This document shows positions 35,570 through 45,400 of a stretch of 64,000 nucleotides of DNA, in pieces. The translations under genes and the position numbers were made by a program. Origin of the DNA: Bacillus sp. T3 (GTDB lineage Bacteria > Bacillota > Bacilli > Bacillales > Cytobacillaceae). The notes under the pieces are model-generated. The model was not told the origin of the DNA. It ran no database searches and worked only from the letters and a program-made list of their open reading frames with translations. Location: assembly GCF_033449965.1 (NCBI RefSeq), contig NZ_CP137761.1, positions 3,844,001 through 3,908,000 on the forward strand. The letters are read 5' to 3'. Numbering within the stretch: position 1 is the first letter of the stretch; every line of letters begins with the position of its first letter.

Positions 35570-36130
35570 ATGAATCGACAACAGCGAATAAGCTTATTTG
35601 AAGGCCAGGTTAGAGCCTTCACAACTGGAATAATTGAATATATAAACAATCAGTGGGTTTTCTTTGATGATGATACAGAGGAAGCAACGGCGCTTGACGA
35701 GTTTCTCCATCAAGAAATTGAGGTATATCAAAATCATTGCTGGAAAAAAGGGATATTATTTGAGGAAGGGAAAGTAGGATTTGCCGATGATATTCACATT
35801 TTTAAAAATCAGGATGTAGTTCGGATTCGGAAGCATCTCGTCTATTCCTTAGAACGACTGTTAGAGGATCTTCACGATGATGCCTTTATCCATTTTATTA
35901 CCACGTTAAACTCACTAAAATTTTCGATTTATGATTGTATATATTGCTACAATCACTTGACGTTTCTTAATCGTAGTCTGCCTAATAGTGGTGTTAATTT
36001 CCTGGTATTTGATAATCAGGAGCTGATTTGTACCGTCCAACACCATTTTACTTATTATGAAAAACGAAATGATCGCTTTGAATTTACTTTGAACAGTGGA
36101 AAACGATTAATTATTGAAAAAATCTCGTAA
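35570..36130 (+). CDS. yisN: YisN-like protein (DUF2777)
   Basis: A 186-residue soluble protein with no transmembrane segment. I assign it to the DUF2777/YisN group from its place beside asnO and yisL and from an opening like MNRQQRISLFEGQ; the sequence shows acidic stretches (FFDDDTEEATALDEF) and a Cys-containing centre (YDCIYCYNHLTFLNRS). No function is known. The ATG at 35570 has GGAGGG five bases upstream. It is divergent from asnO and ends at a bidirectional terminator. Confidence 0.65.
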   Translation: MNRQQRISLFEGQVRAFTTGIIEYINNQWVFFDDDTEEATALDEFLHQEIEVYQNHCWKKGILFEEGKVGFADDIHIFKNQDVVRIRKHLVYSLERLLEDLHDDAFIHFITTLNSLKFSIYDCIYCYNHLTFLNRSLPNSGVNFLVFDNQELICTVQHHFTYYEKRNDRFEFTLNSGKRLIIEKIS

Positions 36131-36169
36131 ATAATACTTTTGGAACCGAAGCTCACATTCCCTGAAATC

Positions 36170-36210
36170 AAAAAAACAGGCTGTCCTTATCAAAAGGATG
36201 CCTGTTTTTC
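36170..36210. terminator. Bidirectional terminator between yisN and yisL
   Basis: AAAACAGGC and TCCTT pair with AAGGA and GCCTGTTTT around a short loop; the plus strand ends in TTTTT and the minus strand also has a T-run. Confidence 0.8.
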
Positions 36211-36217
36211 ACTTCAA

Positions 36218-36562
36218 TTAAAAAAAGTCAAAGCCAATCGGTAAGGAGAAGCCAAGATAAAGAACAACGATTAAAGCGATAACCAATTGTACCCAAGCTC
36301 CAGTTGCTTTCTTACCTTTCCCGACCTTTGCAAGAACCATTTCCATTCCGCCGATTACCCAAATACCAACTGCAGCTTTTAGTAGGTGCATACTCCACAT
36401 AGTTAATAGCATTCCGCCGGTGAGGATAATTAGTACGTAAAACAATCTCAAAATCATTTTTACAATTTTAGCGCCCTTTTCTTTTCCGCTTTTTTGAAGT
36501 CCTACTGCAATAAAGAAGAAGACTAAAGCTAGAAACCAGGCAGTAATATGTGCGTGAACCAC
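36218..36562 (-). CDS. yisL: YisL family membrane protein (DUF1516)
   Basis: A 114-residue membrane protein with four hydrophobic helices, matching the DUF1516/YisL family (start MVHAHITAWFLALVFFFIA, then LFYVLIILTGGMLL and HLLKAAVGIWVIGGMEMVL). Function unknown. The start is a GTG at 36562 with GGGAGG eight bases upstream. It is a single-gene unit, 8 bases from a shared terminator. Confidence 0.88.
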   Translation of the reverse strand: MVHAHITAWFLALVFFFIAVGLQKSGKEKGAKIVKMILRLFYVLIILTGGMLLTMWSMHLLKAAVGIWVIGGMEMVLAKVGKGKKATGAWVQLVIALIVVLYLGFSLPIGFDFF

Positions 36563-36655
36563 TTGTGTTGCCTCCCATATAATTCATTAATGAAAATATC
36601 ATAACATACCAAAATAAAAAATACTAAATATAAGATGTTAATATTAGAAATACAT

Positions 36656-37825
36656 TTAATCTACCCTTTTTCGAAGCTTAACCTTCTTCCAATAGGTAAC
36701 AGTCCTCCAGAGCCATTCAACAGGTCCAAACGTAAAATATTTTAACCAAATTCGACTTAAAACGATTTGGAGTGAGAAAATTACAAAAACGAGGATCGTT
36801 CCACTAAACAGTGATACTTTTCCATATAAGCCAAAACCATAACCGTAAAAAATCATGCTAGACACGAGCGATTGAAAAAGATAATGACTGATTGACATTT
36901 TTCCTATCAGCGCCAGCGAATTCAGCCATTTTGTTTTTTCACTTACTAAAATCAGAAGTGCTCCATAAAAAAAGGCTAAACTAACTCCCCCTACACTATC
37001 TTGAACATATTCTGCATACAACGCTCCGTCTACTAAATAAGGTAACTCTTTTAAGCTGAGCCCCAATACAAGTGTGCTAATTAACATACACAACAGTCTT
37101 TTACGATACACTTTATGATGTTGAATCCACTTCAGCTTGGCCATTCCTACACCAATTAGAAACAATGGAAAAATAGAAATAAACAAAAATGGACCATTTT
37201 CTAAATTGTTCGTCTCCATCCAATCAATAGCTCGTTGCTGTGTTACGTCCAAAAAAGACCCTTGCTGGTATATGGCGATTGACTGTGCTACTGCTTCCCC
37301 ATCATACAAACTCGGTGAAACAGTTGAAGTAAAAAATAGCACCATCGTAATGAGTAAGACTGGAACGGTATAAAAGGAAATTCCTGCTATAAACAGACTT
37401 CTCCCGGAAAGCTTGAGGAAAGGAAGTAAAACAAAGCCAAGAAGCGCATATTGAATCAAAATATCTCCGTGCCAAATAAAAAAAGCGTGAACGATACCGA
37501 ATAACAGCAACGCAAGCAACCTTCTCACCAATATACGATAAAAATGCTGACCGCGAAGTTGTACTTTTTCCAAAAGAAGGACCATGCTATAACCAAATAA
37601 CATGGAAAACAACGGATAAAAGCTTGCTTGCGCAAAAATATCAATCAAGATATAAGTGATTCTGTCGATTGGGTGATCCCACCATTGTAGTGGATCAAGA
37701 TACAAAAGCGGAGAGTGAAATGACATCATATTTACTAAGAAGATTCCTAAGATTGAAAAGCCTCTGATGATATCTATGGAAAGAATGCGTTCATTCCTTA
37801 TCTCAACATCTGAGTTCCATGCCAT
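36656..37825 (-). CDS. DUF418 family membrane protein
   Basis: A 389-residue integral membrane protein with about ten helices. The opening RILSIDIIRGFSILGIFLVNMMSF is the DUF418 signature, and the C-terminal half contains the conserved GKMSISHYLFQSLV and FTFGPVEWLWRTVTYW. The family is related in layout to acyltransferase-3 proteins and is sometimes linked to transport, with no settled role. It has no close partner: yisL lies downstream on the same strand with about 90 bases between. No clear promoter was found. Confidence 0.85.
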   Translation of the reverse strand: MAWNSDVEIRNERILSIDIIRGFSILGIFLVNMMSFHSPLLYLDPLQWWDHPIDRITYILIDIFAQASFYPLFSMLFGYSMVLLLEKVQLRGQHFYRILVRRLLALLLFGIVHAFFIWHGDILIQYALLGFVLLPFLKLSGRSLFIAGISFYTVPVLLITMVLFFTSTVSPSLYDGEAVAQSIAIYQQGSFLDVTQQRAIDWMETNNLENGPFLFISIFPLFLIGVGMAKLKWIQHHKVYRKRLLCMLISTLVLGLSLKELPYLVDGALYAEYVQDSVGGVSLAFFYGALLILVSEKTKWLNSLALIGKMSISHYLFQSLVSSMIFYGYGFGLYGKVSLFSGTILVFVIFSLQIVLSRIWLKYFTFGPVEWLWRTVTYWKKVKLRKRVD

Positions 37826-37865
37826 TTACCATCACCCTTTTAGTACCTATTTTTAACAAGTATAC

Positions 37866-37901
37866 CAAAAAAAGAGAGACTGGCTGATTGCCAGTCCCTC
37901 C
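37866..37901 (-). terminator. Terminator of the acyl-CoA ligase gene
   Basis: GACTGGC and GCCAGTC pair over TGATT; the minus strand continues TCTCTTTTTTT. Lies 11 bases past the stop codon. Confidence 0.9.
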
Positions 37902-37911
37902 TCAAGGTATA

Positions 37912-39513
37912 TTAGTTTACAAAACGTTTAACGTTTTCTTCACCTGTCTTTTCTTGCCAATAATCGTTTCTAAGATGGATTTTTTGAATTTTACCTGAGG
38001 CGGTTTTTGGTAATTCTGCAACGAACGTAACACCTGTAACCGCTTTAAAATGAGCTAACTTTTCTCTAGAGAACGCGATTACTTCTTTCTCTGTTAAACT
38101 ATTACCCTCTTTTACGACAACAAATGCGTGCGGAGTTTCTCCCCATTTTTCATGTGGTACGGCAATGACCGCTGCCTCAAGGATCGATGGGTGCTCATAA
38201 AGTGCGCCTTCTACTTCAATGGAAGAAATATTTTCACCACCAGAAATGATGATATCTTTTTTACGGTCGACGATATCCACGTAACCATATTCATCAATCG
38301 TCCCCATATCTCCAGTATGAAGATAACCATTACGGATGGTTTTCATCGTTTCCTCTTCATTTTTCCAATACCCGAGCATAACCCCATGACTTTTTACAAC
38401 AACTTCACCAATTGACTGACCATCATGAGGAACCTCTTCACCCAAATCATCCACGATCTTAACCTCAACACCCATTTGAGGATATCCCGCTTTTGCTTTT
38501 AAGCGATATTTGTCCTTCTTTGGTAAATGCTGAAGATGTGAACGAATTGTTGATACAGTCGCAAACGGTGAGAGTTCCGTCATACCATATACTTGAATAA
38601 ACTCCCAGCCTAGCTCCTCTTCTACTCTTGTAATGAAGGCTGGTGGTGGCGCAGAGCCTGCAATCACAACTCGAATATCCTGCTCTACTTCAGGTACATT
38701 CTTCTCATAATATTGAATTAAGCTATTAAGAACAGTTGGAGCCATATGCATTACGGATACTTTATGCTTTAAAATTTCTCCCCAGATTGACTCAGCATTT
38801 GCTTTTCTCAAGAAAACTTGAGTAGCCCCATTGGAAGTGTAATAGAAAGGCGATCCCCACCCGTTAACATGGAACATTGGTAGAATATGCAATAAAACAT
38901 CAGTGTCATTTACACGTAAATGGTGCTGAGCGCTTAATGCGTGTAAATAGTTATTACGATGAGTTAACATAACCCCTTTTGGATTCCCTGTTGTACCGCT
39001 TGTGTAAAGTAAGCTGGCAACATCGTTTTCATCTAATTCTGCTCGCTCAATTGGAAGATCTGATTGATTTTCTAACCAAGCATCATAATCTAATTCAGGA
39101 GTATCCTTTTCTTTGTAGTGCACAATGATGGATTCGACTGTTTCGAGCTTGTCCTTAATTGGAACAATTAAGCTGTAAAGATCCTGATCAACGAAAAGTA
39201 CTTTAGATTCACTATGATTTAAAATAAATAAGTAATCTTCTGGTTTTAGTCGGGTATTTAACGGAACCATAATGGCACCCAATTGATAAATGCCGTAGAA
39301 GCCCTCGTACATTTCCACGCTATTTGGAGCTAAATAGGCAACACGATCTCCTTTTTGCACGCCAAGATCTCTTAAGCCATGGGATAATTTATTTACCCTT
39401 TTGTTTATGTCATCATATGTAAATACTCTGTCGTCACTTATAAGTGCAGGCTTTGTTCCAAACAAGGAAACTGCACGATCTAGGAAGCTTGTTAAAACTA
39501 ATGGTACATTCAT
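37912..39513 (-). CDS. Fatty acyl-CoA synthetase (AMP-forming)
   Basis: Activates a fatty acid to acyl-CoA through an acyl-adenylate. The 533 residues carry the P-loop-like LLYTSGTTGNPKGVMLTHRN near residue 170, the core YGMTELSPF, the adenylate motif GYLHTGDMGTIDEYGYVDIVDRKKDIIISGGENI and the C-terminal catalytic Lys in PKTASGKIQK. This is the medium/long-chain AlkK-like subgroup. The ATG at 39513 is chosen because GAGGTG lies six bases upstream and overlaps a GTG three codons before. It is a single unit, divergent from gerP. Chain-length preference cannot be read here. Confidence 0.92.
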   Translation of the reverse strand: MNVPLVLTSFLDRAVSLFGTKPALISDDRVFTYDDINKRVNKLSHGLRDLGVQKGDRVAYLAPNSVEMYEGFYGIYQLGAIMVPLNTRLKPEDYLFILNHSESKVLFVDQDLYSLIVPIKDKLETVESIIVHYKEKDTPELDYDAWLENQSDLPIERAELDENDVASLLYTSGTTGNPKGVMLTHRNNYLHALSAQHHLRVNDTDVLLHILPMFHVNGWGSPFYYTSNGATQVFLRKANAESIWGEILKHKVSVMHMAPTVLNSLIQYYEKNVPEVEQDIRVVIAGSAPPPAFITRVEEELGWEFIQVYGMTELSPFATVSTIRSHLQHLPKKDKYRLKAKAGYPQMGVEVKIVDDLGEEVPHDGQSIGEVVVKSHGVMLGYWKNEEETMKTIRNGYLHTGDMGTIDEYGYVDIVDRKKDIIISGGENISSIEVEGALYEHPSILEAAVIAVPHEKWGETPHAFVVVKEGNSLTEKEVIAFSREKLAHFKAVTGVTFVAELPKTASGKIQKIHLRNDYWQEKTGEENVKRFVN

Positions 39514-39686
39514 CCGTTTCACCTCATAATAGATTTTAATTTTCTAAATATAATTTATTTTAACACAATTCTGTCTTTATTTGACGAAATGAAAAACGCT
39601 AAATTCCTTTGTTAAATAACACTTTTCGACACATTTTCCCTTTAACTAATGACTAATCGATTTAATTAGACATAGGCTTTTTAATC

Positions 39687-39713
39687 ACCTTTCCCCTTTC
39701 TGCTCATAAGATA
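39687..39713 (+). promoter_or_regulatory. Candidate SigK promoter of gerPABCDE
   Basis: CATAAGATA (39705-39713) fits the SigK -10 consensus CATANNNTA exactly, with AC at 39687-39688, 16 bases upstream, as a minimal -35. gerP is known to be made in the mother cell under SigK. A GerE effect is possible but not visible. Confidence 0.65.
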
Positions 39714-39742
39714 TAAAAGAAAAAGATGTGAGGGTGTTCTTT

Positions 39743-39964
39743 ATGCCAGCAATCGTTGGAGTGGTTCAGGTTATCTCAATTGGGAGCAGTTCTGTGTTCA
39801 ATATTGGGGATGTTTATAAAATTATGCCGTTTTCTAATGCAAAAACGTTTTCCAGCGCTGGCTCATTTAATACTGGTGATGGACTCTATGTAAGCAACCA
39901 ATCTAGTTCGACGAATACGTATGACCAAGACTTACTTGATCAGGGAAATAACTTTAATGTATAG
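39743..39964 (+). CDS. gerPA: Spore germination protein GerPA
   Basis: First gene of the gerP operon, whose products sit in or under the spore coat and help nutrient germinants reach the inner membrane receptors. The 73 residues start MPAIVGVVQVISIGSSSVFNIGDVYKI, a GerPA/GerPF-type repeat, with a Gly/Ser-rich second half (GSFNTGDGLYVSN). The ATG at 39743 has GAGGG upstream. A SigK-like promoter lies just before. It is followed within 8 bases by gerPB. Confidence 0.93.
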   Translation: MPAIVGVVQVISIGSSSVFNIGDVYKIMPFSNAKTFSSAGSFNTGDGLYVSNQSSSTNTYDQDLLDQGNNFNV

Positions 39965-39972
39965 GTGATAGT

Positions 39973-40218
39973 ATGAATTTCTATATTCAGCAGTCGATTC
40001 ATATAAATTTCTTAAAAGTTGGCGGAATCTCCAATTCCTCTGTTCTACAGATTGGTAGCTCGGGAGTCATAAAACCAGCTTCGCATTTATACAATACCTG
40101 GGGCTTTACTGGGCCAGCTCCTCAAGCTGTAAAGCCAGGTGGAGGTCCTTCTCAACCCACAACTTCATCTACAAATGCTAGCTCGATCTCAAAGCCAGCA
40201 GTACCGTTAAGCTCATAA
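39973..40218 (+). CDS. gerPB: Spore germination protein GerPB
   Basis: An 81-residue GerPB protein, starting MNFYIQQSIHINFLKVGGISNSSVLQIGSSG and ending in a Pro/Ser/Thr-rich low-complexity tail, as usual for coat proteins. Ribosome site AGGTGATAGT before the ATG. Second gene of the gerP operon, 8 bases after gerPA and about 50 bases before gerPC. Confidence 0.92.
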   Translation: MNFYIQQSIHINFLKVGGISNSSVLQIGSSGVIKPASHLYNTWGFTGPAPQAVKPGGGPSQPTTSSTNASSISKPAVPLSS

Positions 40219-40271
40219 CAAAGGGATATTAATTGTCAAAGGAATAAAATTGGACAATGCGAGGTGATTAC

Positions 40272-40916
40272 GTGTATCAGGATTATCAGTACTATCTTCA
40301 GCAGCTTCTTGAAACAATGCAAAAACAAGAACAAAGAATTCAAAGCCTTGAAGAAACAGTTGCCCAATTAACGAACGAGTTGGAACGGTTAAAAGCTAAA
40401 CCTGCAATCAATGTAGAAAAAATAGAATATAAATTTGATCAACTAAAGGTTGAAACATTAGAGGGAACCTTAAACATCGGTTTAAATCCTTCAGATTTAC
40501 AAGGTATCGATAGCCTGGAGGTGAACCCGTCAGGTACTGGTGCCGCAACTCCTAGCGGAATGCCACCAACTGGTCCTATCGATCCAAAGGGTATTTTCAG
40601 ACATACAATGGAAATGGAAGAAGAAGTATTCGCACAGCTTGAGACAGAGCTTCCGCAGTTAATCGCCAACGCTGAGGCGAGAGTAAATAAAAAATTAGAT
40701 GAAAATTATTTTGATTTTATAAAAAATGACATCAAAATGCAGATTCCAGCACGTGTTCAACATCATCTAAAGGATACCCCCTTTACCGGCAGTGCAGTTG
40801 AAAAAGAAGGCTGGAAGGAAGGAATTATCCAAAAGTTATTTAAGGAAATGGAAAATGGGATTTGTACATTCATTACCAATCTACCTGGCAATATGAAAGG
40901 AATGAAACAGGAATGA
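40272..40916 (+). CDS. gerPC: Spore germination protein GerPC
   Basis: The largest gerP product: 214 residues, with an N-terminal coiled coil (LLETMQKQEQRIQSLEETV, about 10-45) and a C-terminal helical part ending in GNMKGMKQE; the central region is Pro/Gly-rich. The start is set at a GTG (40272) because GAGGTG stands five bases before it and relatives begin (M)YxxYxxYLxQL; an ATG five codons upstream lacks a ribosome site. The stop overlaps the gerPD start by four bases (ATGA). Confidence 0.92.
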   Translation: MYQDYQYYLQQLLETMQKQEQRIQSLEETVAQLTNELERLKAKPAINVEKIEYKFDQLKVETLEGTLNIGLNPSDLQGIDSLEVNPSGTGAATPSGMPPTGPIDPKGIFRHTMEMEEEVFAQLETELPQLIANAEARVNKKLDENYFDFIKNDIKMQIPARVQHHLKDTPFTGSAVEKEGWKEGIIQKLFKEMENGICTFITNLPGNMKGMKQE

Positions 40917-41086
40917 ACTTTCATGTTTACAACAGAGAATTATGTGTCGGAAATATTCGGGTGATTGGAATTTCCAGCTCGTCGCTGCTTATGATTGGTG
41001 ACACGGAAACGATTCAGCTCGCATCCATCTTTGATACTCCTGCTGAATCACTGATTATTGGACCTGCAGTTCCATTGGCCCCTTAA
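40913..41086 (+). CDS. gerPD: Spore germination protein GerPD
   Basis: A 57-residue GerPD protein: MNFHVYNRELCVGNIRVIGISSSSLLMIGD, ending SLIIGPAVPLAP. The hydrophobic NIRVIGISSSS block is shared with gerPE (NIRILGVSAAS). The ATG overlaps the gerPC stop (ATGA). Fourth gene of the operon; gerPE follows after 10 bases. Confidence 0.9.
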   Translation: MNFHVYNRELCVGNIRVIGISSSSLLMIGDTETIQLASIFDTPAESLIIGPAVPLAP

Positions 41087-41096
41087 GGAGAATAGC

Positions 41097-41513
41097 ATGT
41101 TAAAACGAACCTCTGTTGTTAACTCGCTAATAGTTGATTCACTTCAATTTTCTTCGCTTATTGAGCTTGGGGATTCATCCTGTATTCAGGGTGGGAACCG
41201 AGCTTTAGCTGTTCAACGCGAAAGAGAAGTTTTTTTCGGGAATGAGGGGGACTATAGTAAATATTTGATTTTCTCAGAACAGATTCCCATTCCTCCGATT
41301 ACGGAATGGATAGCGATGGAACACTATCATTGTCCCGGGGCGAACATAAAAGTAGGCAATATTCGGATTCTCGGGGTTTCTGCCGCATCGATTGTCCATG
41401 TTGGAAATAGCTGCAGTGTGCATATGGAATCACGCGTAAAGCATATCCGACAGCTTGAGAGCGCTAGAGAGAAGAGGAAAGCTGGTGGCGAACCTGCTAC
41501 AGATGAGGGTTAA
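41097..41513 (+). CDS. gerPE: Spore germination protein GerPE
   Basis: A 138-residue GerPE protein with the family start MLKRTSVVNSLIVDSLQFSSLIELGDS and an internal copy of the gerPD-like motif NIRILGVSAASIVHVG. Ribosome site AAGGAGAATAGC. It ends the contiguous gerPABCDE block. The next gene, gerPF, is not adjacent but 548 bases away, behind a 52-bp tandem array. No clear terminator is seen directly after gerPE. Confidence 0.92.
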   Translation: MLKRTSVVNSLIVDSLQFSSLIELGDSSCIQGGNRALAVQREREVFFGNEGDYSKYLIFSEQIPIPPITEWIAMEHYHCPGANIKVGNIRILGVSAASIVHVGNSCSVHMESRVKHIRQLESAREKRKAGGEPATDEG

Positions 41514-41528
41514 TACATTTAGAAGCCG

Positions 41529-41949
41529 GATAGCTTGGTTTTCGTTACCTCCTGAGGGCTTTTTTCAGGATTAGGGGTACGATAACTAGCTTATCGTTAC
41601 CTTGCGAGGATTTTTTTCAGGGTTGTGGGCACGATAACTGGTTTATCGTTACCTTGCGAGGATCTTTTTCAGGGTTGCGGGCACGATAACTGGTTTATTG
41701 TTACCTTGCGAGGATTTTTTTCCGGGTTGCGGACACGATAACTAAATTATCGTTACCTTGCGAGGATTTTTTTCAGGATTGTGGGCACGATAACTGGTTT
41801 ATCGTTACCTTGCGAGGATTTTTTTCAGGGTTGCGGGCACGATAACTGGTTTATCGTTACCTTGCGAGGACCTTTTTCCGGGTTGTGGGCACGATAACTG
41901 GTTTATCGTTACCTTGCGAAGACCTTTTTAAGGGTTGTGGGCACGATAG
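41529..41949 (+). repeat. 52-bp tandem array (eight units, constant period) between gerPE and gerPF
   Basis: Units begin with GATAACT (GATAGCT in the first) at 41529, 41581, 41633, 41685, 41737, 41789, 41841 and 41893; a ninth start GATAGAA at 41945 breaks off. The period is exactly 52 each time. A typical unit is GATAACTGGTTTATCGTTAC, then CTTGCGAGGATTTTTTTCAG, then GGTTGTGGGCAC. Each junction forms the hairpin ACGATAA-ctggt-TTATCGT and is followed by a T-rich run. There are no unique spacers. It fills most of the 547-base gap 41514-42060; the rest of the gap is AT-rich leader of gerPF. Confidence 0.95.
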
Positions 41950-42060
41950 AAGTCATTTTTGTTTATGTCGTTTGCATTCTACAAATCTTGAAAATTCTAC
42001 CTACTCATAGATAGATGGTATATTATTCAGTAAATATTTTTTTCATTAAGGAGGTTGGAT

Positions 42061-42279
42061 ATGCCTGCATTTGTTGGACCCGTTCAAATTGTCAATGTCA
42101 GTGGCGGCGTCGTACAATTTGGTGATACGATGTTTATTTCTCCGAAAAATAATTCAAAAAGTTTCTCTGGTTCAGGTGCCGGAAATACAGGGGGTTTTAT
42201 TATTACCAATAGTGGGCTGAGTGGAACCAATGTCCTCGATTCTAATTTGGTCGATCAGCCGACAATCGGAAATTCCTAA
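42061..42279 (+). CDS. gerPF: Spore germination protein GerPF (detached from the operon)
   Basis: A 72-residue GerPF protein, similar in plan to GerPA: MPAFVGPVQIVNVSGGVVQFGDTMFISPKN, then FSGSGAGNTGGFIITNSG and a polar end. The ATG at 42061 is preceded by a strong AAGGAGG. In B. subtilis gerPF belongs to the gerPABCDEF operon; here it is separated from gerPE by the 52-bp array. CATAGATA at about 42006 resembles a SigK -10 box with one base missing, so its own promoter is possible but not shown. Closed by a bidirectional terminator. Confidence 0.9.
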   Translation: MPAFVGPVQIVNVSGGVVQFGDTMFISPKNNSKSFSGSGAGNTGGFIITNSGLSGTNVLDSNLVDQPTIGNS

Positions 42280-42354
42280 TCTAGGATCCTATGATTCCTC
42301 ATTATTTGCCTTTGGTACGAGAACCGGAATCATACAGATTGCTCCCAAAAATCA

Positions 42355-42395
42355 AGAAACGACGTGTACTCAAAGCACACGTCGTTTCTTCTGCA
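42355..42395. terminator. Bidirectional terminator between gerPF and addA
   Basis: The 14-bp stem AAGAAACGACGTGT/ACACGTCGTTTCTT (42355-42368 and 42377-42390), with GATTTTTGGG on the minus side. Confidence 0.9.
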
Positions 42396-42401
42396 AAATA
42401 T

Positions 42402-45400
42402 TTAATTCATCTCGAGTACATGTCCTCCATCAAAGAAGAATAAATATTTCTGATCTATGTGCCTCTTCAGAATCGATTCAACTGCCTTAACATACAAATC
42501 GATTTGGACGCGATAACGTTTGGCGAGCACTGGCTTCGCTTCCTCAAAGCCACCTTTAAAGCGCTCCGTAATTGAATCGGTTTTATAATCGAGTAAAACC
42601 GTACCTAACTCATCCTCGAAAAGGCAATCGATAATCCCCTGGACAAGGATTGGTTCATCTTCCCCACTCCAATCAGCATAGATCTCACTCGCTTTAACCG
42701 CTACACTGAACGGAGTTTCTCGTCTAATTTTTCGAGCACGCTGTAACCTGCTTCCAAGCTCCGTATCAAAAAAAGCAATAATCTGTTCGGTATCGATAAT
42801 TTCTTTTTGTTCGACTGTCAGGAGTTCTTTTTCGACCAATTCTTCCAACAATGCAGAAAGATACAGTTCATTCACAACACGTGTGAAATCGATATGCTGC
42901 ATGACCATATGCATCGCTGTCCCCCGTTCAGCCAGAAGTGAGAGCTTTGGCTTGCATAAACCTCGGTCTTTTAAACAGAGGTTTTGTAAATTTCTGTTTT
43001 AGGTCGACACCACCATTTTGATCAAATACCTCTAGCTGACGCTTGATTTCGGATACGGATTGTTTTGAGCGATGTGTGGCTGCTTCATTAAATCCGTATT
43101 TCCAAGTTAGCTGATCCCGTACCGTGGAAGCGGCATCAGTAGAAATCGGCGCCGGCACCCCCTGCTTGACATAATCCAATAAAGTAGAATCAGCTTCGCT
43201 CTTTTCTTGAGCGTAAAGCGCTACTTCCTCAGCTGTTAGTGTCACCACTCGCCAATCCGAAGGGTGCAGGGCGATTTCTTCTGGAACTCGCTCATGTCCG
43301 CCATCCTTCACATTCGACAACACTTCGCGACAGTCGTGATGGCGAACGAGCGCAGGTCCAACCCAATCTAAATAGGTTGACGCAGAGGCACGGTCATAAT
43401 CAGGTAAAAGCCAGCTGTCGGTCGCATCTACACTGTCCCATTTTTCCAACGTTTTCTGCAAATCCTTAACAGACCCAAGTAAAAAGAGCTTTTCCTTTGC
43501 TCGTGTTAATGCCACGTAAAGAACCCGCATTTCCTCAGCCAGCAGCTCCATCTTCTTTTTTCGTTTAAAGGCCAGCTGCGGCAACGATGGATAGGCTATT
43601 CGCTTTACTGGATCAACGTATTTAGCAGCAAAGCCCAATTCCTTATCGAGCATATAAGCTTTTTGTGTATCCAATTTATTAAATTTCCGATTTAATCCGG
43701 CAATGAACACGACAGGAAACTCCAGCCCTTTACTGCTGTGGATGGTCATAATCCGCACAACGTCCTCCTGCTCCCCAAGAGCACGTGCAGTACCGAGGTC
43801 ATCGCCACGCTCCTGCATACGCTCAATAAATCGCAAAAATCGGAACAACCCTCTAAATGTTGTCGCTTCATAGGCACGAGCCCGATCAAACAAAGCACGA
43901 AGATTGGCCTGGCGCTGCTTCCCACCTGGCATTCCCCCAACAAACTCATAAAACTTCGTTTCGCGGAGCAGCTGCCATATAAATTGGGATAGTGCGCCTT
44001 GACGGGCTCGTGTTCTCCACTCCTTCAAGTCCTCAAGGAATAGACGAACCTTTTCGTACAACGCTTCAAACTGTAGCTCTGGCATTTGCTTGGAATAACC
44101 AACTAATGCGTCATAAAAGGAGCCGCTCTTTTGGAGAATCCGAATTTGGGCCAGCTCTTCCTCCGTCAAGCCAACGATCGGTGACCGCAACACAGCTGCA
44201 AGAGGAATGTCCTGATAGGGGTTGTCGATTACTTTTAATAGTGACAGCATAATCGAGACTTCGGTTGCTTCGAAATAGCCTGATGAAAGATTAGCGTAAA
44301 CCGGAATTCCCTGCTGCTTAAACTCCTCAATAATTTGTGTGGCCCATGGCATCGAACGCAGTAAAATCACAATATCTCGATACTTAAGTGGACTCGACGT
44401 TTTCGTCTTTGGATTGTATACAGGCGTTTGCGCTGCAATCATTTCGCTGATTTTGCGAGCCATCACCCGAGCCTCAAGCTGTGATTGCTGTAATTCTTCC
44501 TGATCAAACATCGTTTCAGCTTGTGCTTCCTCGCTCCCATCAGACTCATCATCTTGCTGGATCTTATCGCGCGCATCAACTTGGTCAACGAGTAAAAGTT
44601 CCACTGCATATGGCTGTTCAATCGGATAACTAGCCCCTAATTTCAGCTCAGCGGCTTCATCATAGATGATTTCACCAACTCGCTCACCCATTATCTGTTT
44701 AAATAAATAGTTCGTCCCGTCTAAAACCTCTTTACGGCTACGGAAGTTTTGCGCCAAATCAATCCTTAACCCACTACCATCACCTTCAACTGAAAAACGG
44801 CGGTATTTACTAAGAAATAAATTCGGCTCTGCTAATCGAAACCGATAGATGGATTGCTTTACGTCACCGACCATGAATAGATTCCCGTTTACCTCATCCC
44901 CACTTTTCACAAGCTGAAGAATCGCTTCTTGCACCATATTTGTATCCTGGTACTCGTCGACCAACACTTCTTTAAAACGATTTTTATAAAAAAGAGCAGC
45001 AGCTGAGGGATGACGTTTCCCTCCCTCATCCTTCATTTCAGTTAGAATTTGCAAACAGTAATGCTCTAAATCGGAAAAATCCACCAATCCTTTTTCTCGC
45101 TTCATTGTCGTAAAACGATTTGAAAAAGAACGGATTAGACCAACAATCGTTTCAATATGAGGTTTAAGTTCTTTCATATCCTTCAAAAAGCTATCGGGGC
45201 GTCTCATAAACAACTCGGTTTGTATATCGGTTAGAATTTTTTTCGCCTTTTTACGGATATTCTGGGCTTTTTCGATTAAATCCGAATCGTATTCGTCCCC
45301 CTTACACGTTTTTGCACGTGAAAATGGAATCGTTTGAATCAAAGAATAAAAAGCCGCCCATGATTCATTTTTAGCAGCTATCAAGGCTTCAACAAACTCG

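Noticed and set aside
41529..41949. CRISPR array
   Set aside because: Regular period, but all 52 bases repeat; there are no unique spacers and no cas genes. The 20-bp arrays were rejected for the same reason.
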